6,076 bases of DNA from Oligosphaeraceae bacterium (GTDB taxonomy: Bacteria > Verrucomicrobiota > Lentisphaeria > Oligosphaerales > Oligosphaeraceae): NCBI GenBank assembly GCA_012515455.1, contig JAAYYJ010000333.1:1-6076 (forward strand), read 5' to 3'. The translations under genes were made by a program, and so were the position numbers. Within the stretch, counting starts at the first letter, position 1. Each line of letters opens with the position of its first letter. A model generated the notes under the pieces. It saw only the letters and a list, made by a program, of their open reading frames with translations, was not told where the DNA came from and did not search any database. This document shows, piece after piece, positions 1 through 5,787 of this stretch.

Positions 1-249
1 ATCGCCTATATTGTTCCGCATCAGGCGAATATGCGCATCCTGGAGCTGGTAGCCAGGAGGATGGAAATCCCGAACCACAAATTCTACAACAATATCACTG
101 AAGTCGCCAATACCTCCGCGGCCTCCATTCCTCTGGTTCTGGATGAGCTCCAGCGCGAGAAAAAAATTCATCCCGGTGACCTGATTATAACCGTTACCTT
201 CGGCGGCGGCCTGACCTACGGCGGGAATTTACTGCGTTGGCAGATCTAG
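1..249 (+). CDS. fabH: 3-oxoacyl-ACP synthase III (FabH), C-terminal fragment
   Basis: This is the last 82 residues of FabH, the condensing enzyme that joins acetyl-CoA (or another short acyl-CoA) to malonyl-ACP to start type II fatty acid synthesis in the cytoplasm. The 5' part, including the catalytic Cys, lies outside the window; frame 1 is open from base 1. Visible are the HQAN motif (His at fragment residue 7) and the NTSAAS motif (Asn at residue 37). Their 30-residue spacing equals that of the E. coli pair His244/Asn274. The glycine-rich end FGGGLTYGGNLLRW is the typical FabH C-terminus. The residue before NTSAAS is Ala, where Gly is usual; the catalytic Asn is kept. FabH often sits with plsX and other fab genes, which would be to the left. 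Identification is firm; acyl-CoA preference cannot be judged from this part. Confidence 0.95.
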   Translation: MAYIVPHQANMRILELVARRMEIPNHKFYNNITEVANTSAASIPLVLDELQREKKIHPGDLIITVTFGGGLTYGGNLLRWQI

Positions 250-270
250 CTGCCGGTGCCTTGACCGGGT

Positions 271-300
271 GGAGGTGCGACCCGGATCGCTCCGTCTTTT
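271..300 (+). terminator. Possible intrinsic terminator after fabH
   Basis: Twenty-two bases past the fabH stop, GGA (271-273) pairs with TCC (291-293) and GCGA (277-280) pairs with TCGC (287-290). This leaves a 3-base bulge on the left arm and a 6-base loop. The stem is followed by G and then TCTTTT (295-300). The T tract is short and the stem is bulged, so termination may be partial. A competing hairpin, CCGGGT (265-270) with ACCCGG (280-285), uses part of the same sequence and lacks an adjacent T tract. If the terminator works, the next three genes are a separate transcription unit from fabH. Confidence 0.4.
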
Positions 301-301
301 A

Positions 302-317
302 GACTGCTGCGGCAGTC
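302..317 (+). repeat. Perfect short inverted repeat in the fabH-downstream spacer
   Basis: GACTGC (302-307) and GCAGTC (312-317) form a perfect 6-bp stem with the four-base loop TGCG. It lies directly after the T tract of the possible terminator, and no T run follows it. It may be part of a structured 5' leader of the downstream gene or simply chance in GC-rich DNA. The rest of the 160-base spacer (250-409) contains GC-rich sequence with a further weak GGCC/GGCC pairing near 328-342. I see no clear sigma-70 promoter in it. Confidence 0.3.
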
Positions 318-409
318 CGAGGCCCTGGCCGGGAAATGGCCGTACCCTCACCGGGCAGCGTGAAGAGAGCCTCAGCTGCAAGAGACTGATTATCTGAACA
401 TGAGGGACT

Positions 410-1210
410 ATGAAACTCCGGGATTCACTCTGGCTCTGGGGGCAGGAGCCCGACGGACACGGCGGACCGCAGTATAATATCCCGACCGGAAATGCCATCG
501 ACTGCGTGCAAGGCGCTGCGTGGCTCGGTATCCCCAACTGCTGCCGGGTGGTGCTGCAGGGCAAACCCGAACCGCCCTTCGAACCCGAGTCGCGGCGCCT
601 GCAGGGCTTCCGGCAGGTCGTCTGGTCAGGCATTGGTGATTCCGGCTCGAAGCGCAACGACGGCGGTAATGACGACGTCGACGAGGTCCTGCGTCAGGCC
701 AGACTCTTCCCTAATGTCACCGGTTGCGTGATGGATGATTTTTTCCGGGCCGGCGAGGCCCGGATCAGCCAGGAGCGCATGCAGGAGATTCGCACTGCCC
801 TGCATCTCGCGGGCCTGAAACTCTGGCTGGTCTGCTATGACCTGCATTGGCCCAAGCTCGATAAATATCTGAATTTCTTTGATGTGATTACCTTCTGGAC
901 CTGGAACGGCGACCATCTGGCCCAGCTGGACGAGAACCTCGAGAAGCTGCAACAACGCGTACCGGATAAACTGCGCCTGGCCGGATGCTATCTCTGGAAT
1001 TATGGTCAGAAAAGACCTCTGACCGGACAAGAGATGCGCGGGCAATGCGAGGTATTTCAACACCGGCTGCTGGCTGGCGATATCCACGGGGTGGTGATCT
1101 GCTCCAATACCGTCCTGGGACTGGGTATCGAGTCGGAACAGATTGTCAAAGACTGGATTGCTGCCGCGGGTGATCTGGAGCTGCCGGAGAAAACTGCTGC
1201 CCAACATTGA
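410..1210 (+). CDS. Uncharacterised TIM-barrel-like protein, possible glycoside hydrolase
   Basis: I do not recognise a named family for this 266-residue protein. The ATG is the only sensible start: an in-frame TGA lies 9 bases upstream, and GAGGGA (402-407) gives a close-spaced ribosome binding site. There is no signal peptide or membrane segment, so it is probably cytoplasmic. About eight hydrophobic strand-like segments occur in order near residues 7-12, 44-51, 69-76, 103-112, 137-144, 156-166, 188-199 and 225-233, separated by helix-like stretches; this suggests a (beta/alpha)8 barrel. Polar and aromatic residues cluster at the strand ends: Asp109-Asp110 followed by Phe-Phe, Asp144, the WTWN at 163-166 and the WNYG at 196-199. 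Such positions form the active site in sugar-binding barrels, so Asp109/Asp110 are candidate catalytic or metal ligands. The protein has eight cysteines. It ends 19 bases before the next gene, whose product also looks carbohydrate-related. A sugar isomerase or hydrolase role is inference only. Confidence 0.8.
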   Translation: MKLRDSLWLWGQEPDGHGGPQYNIPTGNAIDCVQGAAWLGIPNCCRVVLQGKPEPPFEPESRRLQGFRQVVWSGIGDSGSKRNDGGNDDVDEVLRQARLFPNVTGCVMDDFFRAGEARISQERMQEIRTALHLAGLKLWLVCYDLHWPKLDKYLNFFDVITFWTWNGDHLAQLDENLEKLQQRVPDKLRLAGCYLWNYGQKRPLTGQEMRGQCEVFQHRLLAGDIHGVVICSNTVLGLGIESEQIVKDWIAAAGDLELPEKTAAQH

Positions 1211-1216
1211 TCCAGT

Positions 1217-1222
1217 AAAGGA
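1217..1222 (+). promoter_or_regulatory. Ribosome binding site that fixes the start of the 598-aa gene
   Basis: AAAGGA lies 7 bases before the ATG at 1230. The frame is also open upstream to an ATG at 1143, but that start would overlap the preceding gene by 68 bases and add 29 residues of low-quality sequence. The binding site and the gene spacing both favour 1230. Confidence 0.7.
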
Positions 1223-1229
1223 AGCAAGC

Positions 1230-3026
1230 ATGAGTGAGCATAATGCGTCCCGGGCAGAGATAATTATCCGCCGCCATATCGCGGCCGTGCGCGGGCAGCC
1301 CTGTCTGCCCTTGCCCGTTCCGGATTATCTCGGCGTGGCGGAGAATATCGTGCGCAATGCATTGCCCTGGCAGGCGGCCGATGGCCGGATCATCGATCCG
1401 AACGAAAAGCGCGAGGTCTCGACTGCTACCGCCCGTTTTATCGGCGCTCTCGGGCTGCTGCTGCAGCAGGGCCGCTGCCTGGACCTGGTCAAGAATTGTC
1501 AGCTGGCCCTGACCCCGGCCCTGGAGGACCTGCAGCTGAATCGCACCAACTGGGGCGAATTCATCGTCAAGGAGGCGTTGATGGGCTATGCAGGCGTCAA
1601 ACCCTGCTCCAGCCCGGACCAAATCGCCTCCTGGGAAGAGAAATTCAGCCATTACGACCCTGAGTGCAATTATTCCCGCTGCCGGCCCGAGAATGGCGGC
1701 GGCAGCGGCAACAACTTCGTGACTTTCGCCATCGCCGGAGAGGCCGGGAAGCAGTTTTTCCGCCTGGCCGACAACCAGTCGTTCCTGGACCGGATGGTCG
1801 CCTTGCAGCTGCGCCATTTCGATGCGAATGGCATGTACCGGGACCCGAACTGCCCGATGACGTATGATCTTGCCGGCAGGATGAACCTGACCCTGGCCCG
1901 CGCTTTCGGATACCAGGGCAAACACCAGGCCGAGCTGGACCGGGTGCTGCGCCTGGGAGCACTGCAGCAGCTCCTGTACCAGTCCCCGACTGGTGAGATG
2001 CCCTACGGCGGACGCAGCAACCAGCAGAATTTCGTGGAGGCGATGTTCGCGCTGATCTGCGAATACGAGGCTGAGCATTACTGGCAGCAGGGTGAACGCG
2101 AGCTGGCGGGGGTCTTCAAGCGCGCCGCCGCGCTCGCTTTCAAGGCGGTCCGCGGATATGTTTCCGGCCGGCCGGTGTTCTTCAGCAAGAACTACTTCCC
2201 CCAGGATGGCGCACTGATCCACGGCCGGGAGGCAGGATATGGCTGGTACAGCCCCTATTCGCTGCTCATTGCCAGTCAATTCGGTTTCGCGGCCAGATTG
2301 GCCCAGCCCGACATCCCCCAGCTGCCCACCCCGTCTGAGTGTGCCAGCTATTGCCTGGAACTAACGCCTGACTTCCACCGCTTCTTCGCCTCCTGCCAGG
2401 GGCTGCAAATCGAAATCGACCGCAACAGCCAGGCCGGGTACGATGCCACCGGCTGGGGACGCCTGCAGCACCGCCACTGCCCGCCGCTGCTGGCCCTGTC
2501 GGCGCCCCTGGCCGCAGAACCGCATTACTTGACCACCATACCCGCCGGACCGGATACCGCCATCGGACCGGTGATCAACGGCGTCTCCCTCGCATCACGC
2601 CGGGGGGAGGAACTGCGCAGCCGGATTGTCTCCCGGGAAGTAATGCCGGCACAGGTGCGCTTCAGCATTGCATACAGTTGCCCGCAATTTGATTTGCAGG
2701 AGGACTATACCCTGACTCCTGCCGCCGTGGAGTATCAGGCTCAGAGCAAGGCTGGCGAGCTGCTGGTCCGGGTGCCGGCTATAGTCAGCGACGGACGGCA
2801 GGAGAGCCGCCTGGAGCTGACTGACGCCGGGCTGGCGGTGGATTTGGCCGGCGCGTCTTACCGGGTCAGCAGCCTGACCCCGGGATGCGTCTGGGAGTGG
2901 GAAGAGCAGCCCCTGCCGAACCGGAACGGCATTTACCGGGTCTGCCGCTGCCGCTGCCCGGGGCAGAGCATCCGTTTGCGCTTTACACTCCAGGAGAGTC
3001 GGACCGCGGGGACTGGAGCGGACTGA
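1230..3026 (+). CDS. Large uncharacterised protein, possible (alpha/alpha)-toroid plus beta-sandwich polysaccharide-processing enzyme
   Basis: No named family can be assigned with certainty to this 598-residue protein. Residues about 30-365 are rich in amphipathic helices, with conserved-looking loops such as NGGGSGNNF (155-163), YRDPNCPMTYD (203-213), MPYGGRSNQQNF (257-268) and HGREAGYGWYSPY (331-343). Residues about 385-590 are strand-rich, with alternating hydrophobic and polar residues. A helical toroid followed by a beta-sandwich is the architecture of several polysaccharide lyases (heparinase II/III-like, alginate and chondroitin lyase types) and of some glycoside hydrolases. His, Tyr and Arg residues in the listed loops are plausible active-site residues. 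There is no signal peptide, so a periplasmic or secreted lyase role is unlikely; a cytoplasmic enzyme acting on imported oligosaccharide fits better. It contains 17 cysteines, including CRCRC at 572-576, which also argues for a reducing cytoplasm. It follows the barrel protein by 19 bases and is probably co-transcribed with it. The coding call is firm, the enzyme class is inferred. Confidence 0.85.
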   Translation: MSEHNASRAEIIIRRHIAAVRGQPCLPLPVPDYLGVAENIVRNALPWQAADGRIIDPNEKREVSTATARFIGALGLLLQQGRCLDLVKNCQLALTPALEDLQLNRTNWGEFIVKEALMGYAGVKPCSSPDQIASWEEKFSHYDPECNYSRCRPENGGGSGNNFVTFAIAGEAGKQFFRLADNQSFLDRMVALQLRHFDANGMYRDPNCPMTYDLAGRMNLTLARAFGYQGKHQAELDRVLRLGALQQLLYQSPTGEMPYGGRSNQQNFVEAMFALICEYEAEHYWQQGERELAGVFKRAAALAFKAVRGYVSGRPVFFSKNYFPQDGALIHGREAGYGWYSPYSLLIASQFGFAARLAQPDIPQLPTPSECASYCLELTPDFHRFFASCQGLQIEIDRNSQAGYDATGWGRLQHRHCPPLLALSAPLAAEPHYLTTIPAGPDTAIGPVINGVSLASRRGEELRSRIVSREVMPAQVRFSIAYSCPQFDLQEDYTLTPAAVEYQAQSKAGELLVRVPAIVSDGRQESRLELTDAGLAVDLAGASYRVSSLTPGCVWEWEEQPLPNRNGIYRVCRCRCPGQSIRLRFTLQESRTAGTGAD

Positions 3027-3035
3027 CCCCGGCAG

Positions 3036-3052
3036 CGGCATTCCTAATGCCG
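3036..3052 (+). repeat. Perfect intercistronic hairpin
   Basis: CGGCATT (3036-3042) and AATGCCG (3046-3052) form a perfect 7-bp stem with the three-base loop CCT. It starts 9 bases after the stop of the 598-aa gene, in the 91-base gap before the dehydrogenase. No T tract follows, so it is unlikely to be a strong intrinsic terminator. It could stabilise the upstream message or tune expression of the downstream gene. Confidence 0.4.
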
Positions 3053-3117
3053 ATTCCTGTCCCCTGACCGGCAGCTGAATCCGGCCCGGCAGAGCGAACA
3101 ACCCAGAGGACCTGACG

Positions 3118-4098
3118 ATGAAAAAACTGCTTGCACTGACCAAAATTGAGGATGCCGCGGCGGCGTCCAGCATCGCCCGTTACTACGCTATTACCACGGT
3201 TGCCTGCACTACGGCCGCGGAGGTCGCGGCCTTGATTGGTCCCTACTCGGCCGTAATCGTGCCTTACACCGCCCAGATGCTGATCTCGGAAGCGGTGATT
3301 GATGCCGCTCCCCAGCTGGAGCTGATTGCTTCGACTTACGGCGGCGCCCGGCAGAATATCGCCGATCTCTATGCCCTCTCGAAGGGCATTGCCATTATTC
3401 ATACCGGGGCATCGCGCGAGCGCCCCATGGCTGAGTATACCCTGGGGCTGATCCTAAGCAGCCTGCTGCGCATTCACAATTACCATCACGATATGTGCTC
3501 CGGCGAAGAATGGCCCCGATTCAAATACCCCCGCACCAGGATCCTGCACCGGCGCAAGGTCGCAGTGATCGGCTACGGGCGCATCGGCAAAGCCATTGCC
3601 GAACTGCTGCGCTGCTTCACCCCTGACCTCGCTGTGGTCTCCAAGCATCTCAGTGCCGAGGCGGCGGACCAGGCGGGACTGCGCCTGCTGACCCTCGATG
3701 AGGCCTGCCGGCAAAGCGAAATTCTGGTGCTGGCCGGCGGCAATACCGCCGAGACCTTCCATCTTTTGGGGCGCCGCCAGTTCGAACTAATGCCGGACAA
3801 TGCGTTGTTCGTGAATATCGCCCGCGGAGCGATGGTTGACCAGCAGGCAATGCTCGAAGTCGCTGCCGCCAGAAAAATTTTTCTGGCTCTGGATGTGTTT
3901 GAAACTGAACCCCTGGAGGCTGATTCACCCTTGCGCTCCATGCCCAATGTGCTGATTACCCCGCACCGGGCCAACAACGCCATTGAGTTCGAAGAACGCT
4001 GGCAGTGCCTGGCCCTTGATATCGAACGTTTTGCCTCGGGACAACTGCCCGACTCGGCCTTGACCCCAGAACGGGCCAGGGTGATGAGCGAATCCTGA
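3118..4098 (+). CDS. D-isomer-specific 2-hydroxyacid dehydrogenase, probably NADP(H)-preferring
   Basis: This 326-residue cytoplasmic oxidoreductase interconverts a 2-keto acid and a D-2-hydroxy acid; the length is normal for the family. The ATG has AGAGGA (3105-3110) 7 bases upstream. An N-terminal catalytic part (about 1-100) is followed by a Rossmann domain (about 101-285) and a short C-terminal return. The nucleotide motif GYGRIG is at 152-157. The family catalytic triad is complete: Arg236 in NIARGAMVD, Glu264 in DVFETEP and His283 in TPHRAN. Seventeen residues after the glycine motif, where NAD-dependent members carry Asp, there is Ser175 followed by Lys176-His177; loss of the Asp and gain of basic residues usually means NADPH use. 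The substrate loop reads STYGGARQNI (72-81), not the common GVGVDNID type, and TPHRAN replaces the common TPHIAG, so this is not a standard SerA, LdhA or PdxB. The neighbours suggest a sugar-acid substrate; glyoxylate/hydroxypyruvate-type reduction is another possibility. Confidence 0.92.
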   Translation: MKKLLALTKIEDAAAASSIARYYAITTVACTTAAEVAALIGPYSAVIVPYTAQMLISEAVIDAAPQLELIASTYGGARQNIADLYALSKGIAIIHTGASRERPMAEYTLGLILSSLLRIHNYHHDMCSGEEWPRFKYPRTRILHRRKVAVIGYGRIGKAIAELLRCFTPDLAVVSKHLSAEAADQAGLRLLTLDEACRQSEILVLAGGNTAETFHLLGRRQFELMPDNALFVNIARGAMVDQQAMLEVAAARKIFLALDVFETEPLEADSPLRSMPNVLITPHRANNAIEFEERWQCLALDIERFASGQLPDSALTPERARVMSES

Positions 4099-4110
4099 AC
4101 CCGATAATCA

Positions 4111-4131
4111 GCCCGGGGCAACCGCCCGGGC
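4111..4131 (+). terminator. GC-rich inverted repeat after the dehydrogenase gene
   Basis: GCCCGGG (4111-4117) pairs perfectly with CCCGGGC (4125-4131) around the 7-base loop GCAACCG. It begins 12 bases after the dehydrogenase stop. This position fits the end of the three-gene unit, but the following bases are CCCAATACGG and not a T run. It is therefore either a weak or factor-assisted terminator, or a 3' end-stabilising hairpin. Confidence 0.4.
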
Positions 4132-4194
4132 CCCAATACGGCCGGTAATTTGCCGCAATCGAGAACTCCCTGCGGGTGCCAACGACCTGAGGGG

Positions 4195-4215
4195 CGGGCG
4201 CAGCGCTGCTGCCCG
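4195..4215 (+). repeat. Second GC-rich inverted repeat in the spacer before tig
   Basis: CGGGC (4195-4199) pairs with GCCCG (4211-4215), and the interior contains the self-complementary GCAGCGCTGC (4200-4209). An alternative fold pairs GGGC and AGC with GCT and GCCC across a two-base bulge. It has no T tract. It lies in the otherwise gene-free stretch 4099-4378, in which I found no coding frame with a convincing start and no tRNA-like fold. Confidence 0.3.
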
Positions 4216-4247
4216 GGCCGAAGGAGAAACTGCCGCCTGCAGCTAGA

Positions 4248-4276
4248 TTTATGGGAAAAAGATATTATAGTATAAG
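4248..4276 (+). promoter_or_regulatory. Candidate promoter for tig
   Basis: Bases 4245-4282 are conspicuously AT-rich in a GC-rich spacer. TATAAG (4271-4276) is a reasonable -10 element, with TTTATG (4248-4253) 17 bases upstream as a poor -35. TATTAT (4263-4268) is another possible -10 with no good partner. The start codon of tig at 4379 would leave a leader of roughly 95 bases. The composition is the main evidence; the exact elements are uncertain. Confidence 0.3.
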
Positions 4277-4367
4277 CTTTTCCAGATTTGCTGTTAAGGA
4301 TGCATAACCGCCGGACCTGCCGGTGAAAATTGTTGTTTGCAGCTGGATCATTCGTTTGAATCTTCAC

Positions 4368-4373
4368 GAGGAG
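4368..4373 (+). promoter_or_regulatory. Ribosome binding site supporting a GTG start for tig
   Basis: GAGGAG lies 5 bases before GTG at 4379. The in-frame ATG at 4337 has no comparable site and would add 14 residues before the usual trigger-factor N-terminus. The in-frame ATG at 4394 aligns well with typical trigger-factor starts but has only a weak purine stretch upstream. GTG is therefore the best choice. Confidence 0.65.
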
Positions 4374-4378
4374 TCATT

Positions 4379-5716
4379 GTGGAAAAGCAATCCATGTCCA
4401 TTAGTGTCAACTGCAGCGAAACTGCTCCCTGCTGCCTCAGCGTGGCAGTGACCATTCCGGCAGCAGACACCCAACAGGCATATAAGGCCGCCATTCGCAA
4501 AGTCGGTTCTGAAGCCAAGCTGCCGGGCTTCCGGCCGGGCAAAATTCCCGTGCCGATGCTCTTGAAGACATTCAGCCAGCAAATTTGTGCCCGGGTGACG
4601 GAGGACCTGATTGAAGGGGCCATCAGTCAGGTGGCGAAAGAACAGGACCTGGATTTCTACACCCGCCCGAACCTCGACAGTCAGAGCAGCCTGCCGCTGT
4701 ATGTCCCGGAACAGGATTTTTCCTTTACTTTCACCGTCGAAGTGTACCCGAAATTCACCCTGCCCCAGTACAAGGGCATCTGCGTCAGCCGGCACGAGGC
4801 GGTGGTGACCGATGCGGAAATCGAGGAATACATCCAGAACATCCTGGAACAGCGGGCGACTTTTGAACCCGTGCAGCGCCCTGCCCAGCAAGGCGATATG
4901 CTGCAGGCCAGCTACAGCGCAGCTGCTCCCGAGGAGCTGCTGAACGATGACCAGGTGAAATACCTGCTGAAAGGCGAAAACAGCTGGCTGATGCTGCGCG
5001 AACCGGAATTGCTGCCGGGAATCGCGACCGCATTGCTGAATGTGTCCGCCGGCGAGCAAAAGGATGTCGAAATTAACTTCCCGGCCGATTTCCGCAACGA
5101 ATCCTTGCAGAACAAGACGTATCTGTTCCATTTTGAAATTAAAGAAGTCAAAGGCAAGGTGACGCCCCCCCTGGATGAAAAATTTCTCCAGGAACTGAAG
5201 ATTGAGAGTGAGGAGAAGTTACGCTCTGCCATCAAGGAGATGCTGCAAGGGCGCAAGGAACAGTCTGAGGACGGCAAGGTGCGCGAGCAGCTGCTCCAGG
5301 CCTTGCTGAGCGGACAGGAGTTTCCGGTGCCGCCGTCCCTGCTGAAGCAGTTCAAAACCACCTACCAGCAGGAAGCCGCCCGCATGATGTCCTATCAGGG
5401 CCTGAAGCAGGAAGATATCACGGCCAAATTGCAGGCCAGTGAAAACGAGGCTGAGAGCCAGGCGCTTACCGCTGCCAGGCAGGATATCATCCTGCGCCAG
5501 ATCGGGCGGGCGGAAAACATCAACGTCACCAACCAGATGCTGGCCCATGTAGTGGCGAACTTCGCCGAGAAGAACGATATCCCTTTCAGCAAAGCGTTGC
5601 AGAAAATGCGGGAGACGGGACAGATTTTCACGGTCACCGAGAGCATTTCCCGGGAACTGGCGCTGCACGCGGTGCAGGAAGCCGCCCAGGTCGAAGTGAT
5701 CAAGGCAGAACAGTAA
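4379..5716 (+). CDS. tig: Trigger factor, ribosome-associated chaperone with a divergent PPIase domain
   Basis: Trigger factor binds the ribosome near the exit tunnel and shields nascent chains as they emerge. From the GTG start the protein has 445 residues, normal for the family. The ribosome-binding N-domain (about 1-125) carries the signature GFRPGKIP at 50-57. The middle FKBP-like domain (about 165-260) begins at RPAQQGD and ends at the typical linker PPLDEKF (263-269). The C-terminal helical chaperone domain (about 270-440) is charged and rich in Glu, Gln and Lys, as expected. The middle domain is unusual: the family's PGFE motif is PGIATAL (213-219) here, the DFxGxxDG stretch is missing, and FPEEY is FPADF. 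Prolyl isomerase activity may be weak or absent, while chaperone function need not depend on it. The gene has its own spacer and possible promoter, and clpP follows after 71 bases in the classic tig-clpP order. Identification is firm; an alternative start is ATG 4394 (440 residues). Confidence 0.94.
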   Translation: MEKQSMSISVNCSETAPCCLSVAVTIPAADTQQAYKAAIRKVGSEAKLPGFRPGKIPVPMLLKTFSQQICARVTEDLIEGAISQVAKEQDLDFYTRPNLDSQSSLPLYVPEQDFSFTFTVEVYPKFTLPQYKGICVSRHEAVVTDAEIEEYIQNILEQRATFEPVQRPAQQGDMLQASYSAAAPEELLNDDQVKYLLKGENSWLMLREPELLPGIATALLNVSAGEQKDVEINFPADFRNESLQNKTYLFHFEIKEVKGKVTPPLDEKFLQELKIESEEKLRSAIKEMLQGRKEQSEDGKVREQLLQALLSGQEFPVPPSLLKQFKTTYQQEAARMMSYQGLKQEDITAKLQASENEAESQALTAARQDIILRQIGRAENINVTNQMLAHVVANFAEKNDIPFSKALQKMRETGQIFTVTESISRELALHAVQEAAQVEVIKAEQ

Positions 5717-5746
5717 CCCCCTGCCGGCGTTTTGGCTGCGATGGCG

Positions 5747-5763
5747 GCCGGACTCCGCCCGGC
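5747..5763 (+). repeat. Short inverted repeat between tig and clpP
   Basis: GCCGG (5747-5751) pairs with CCGGC (5759-5763) around the 7-base loop ACTCCGC. It sits just upstream of the clpP ribosome binding site and has no T tract after it, so read-through from tig into clpP is likely. The five-base stem could be chance in this GC-rich DNA. Confidence 0.25.
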
Positions 5764-5787
5764 ATTATATCAGGAGAGGTGGAAGTA

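Noticed and set aside
400..477. Short frame starting at ATG 400, just ahead of the 410 gene
   Set aside because: It ends after about 25 codons in TAA and is out of frame with the 410 gene. It looks like a chance ATG overlapping the ribosome binding site, although a leader peptide cannot be excluded.
1143..1229. Upstream ATG extension of the 598-aa protein
   Set aside because: It overlaps the previous gene, has no ribosome binding site near 1143 and adds an unstructured 29-residue stretch. The ATG at 1230 has a well-placed site.
1146..2279. Long open frame of 377 codons on the minus strand, opposite the 598-aa gene
   Set aside because: It is antisense to a gene with a good ribosome binding site and coherent protein features. 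Its translation shows no domain-like motifs, and open antisense frames are common in GC-rich genes.
4221..4253. AAGGAG at 4221-4226 as a ribosome binding site for a small gene
   Set aside because: No ATG, GTG or TTG lies at a proper distance with a meaningful frame after it.
3573..4367. Minus-strand open frame of 264 codons spanning the dehydrogenase end and the tig spacer
   Set aside because: Most of it is the complement of the dehydrogenase coding sequence. Its product is Arg/Ser-rich without recognisable motifs, so it is a shadow frame.
4364..5131. Minus-strand open frame of 255 codons opposite tig
   Set aside because: The plus-strand protein is clearly trigger factor, and the antisense product has no family features.
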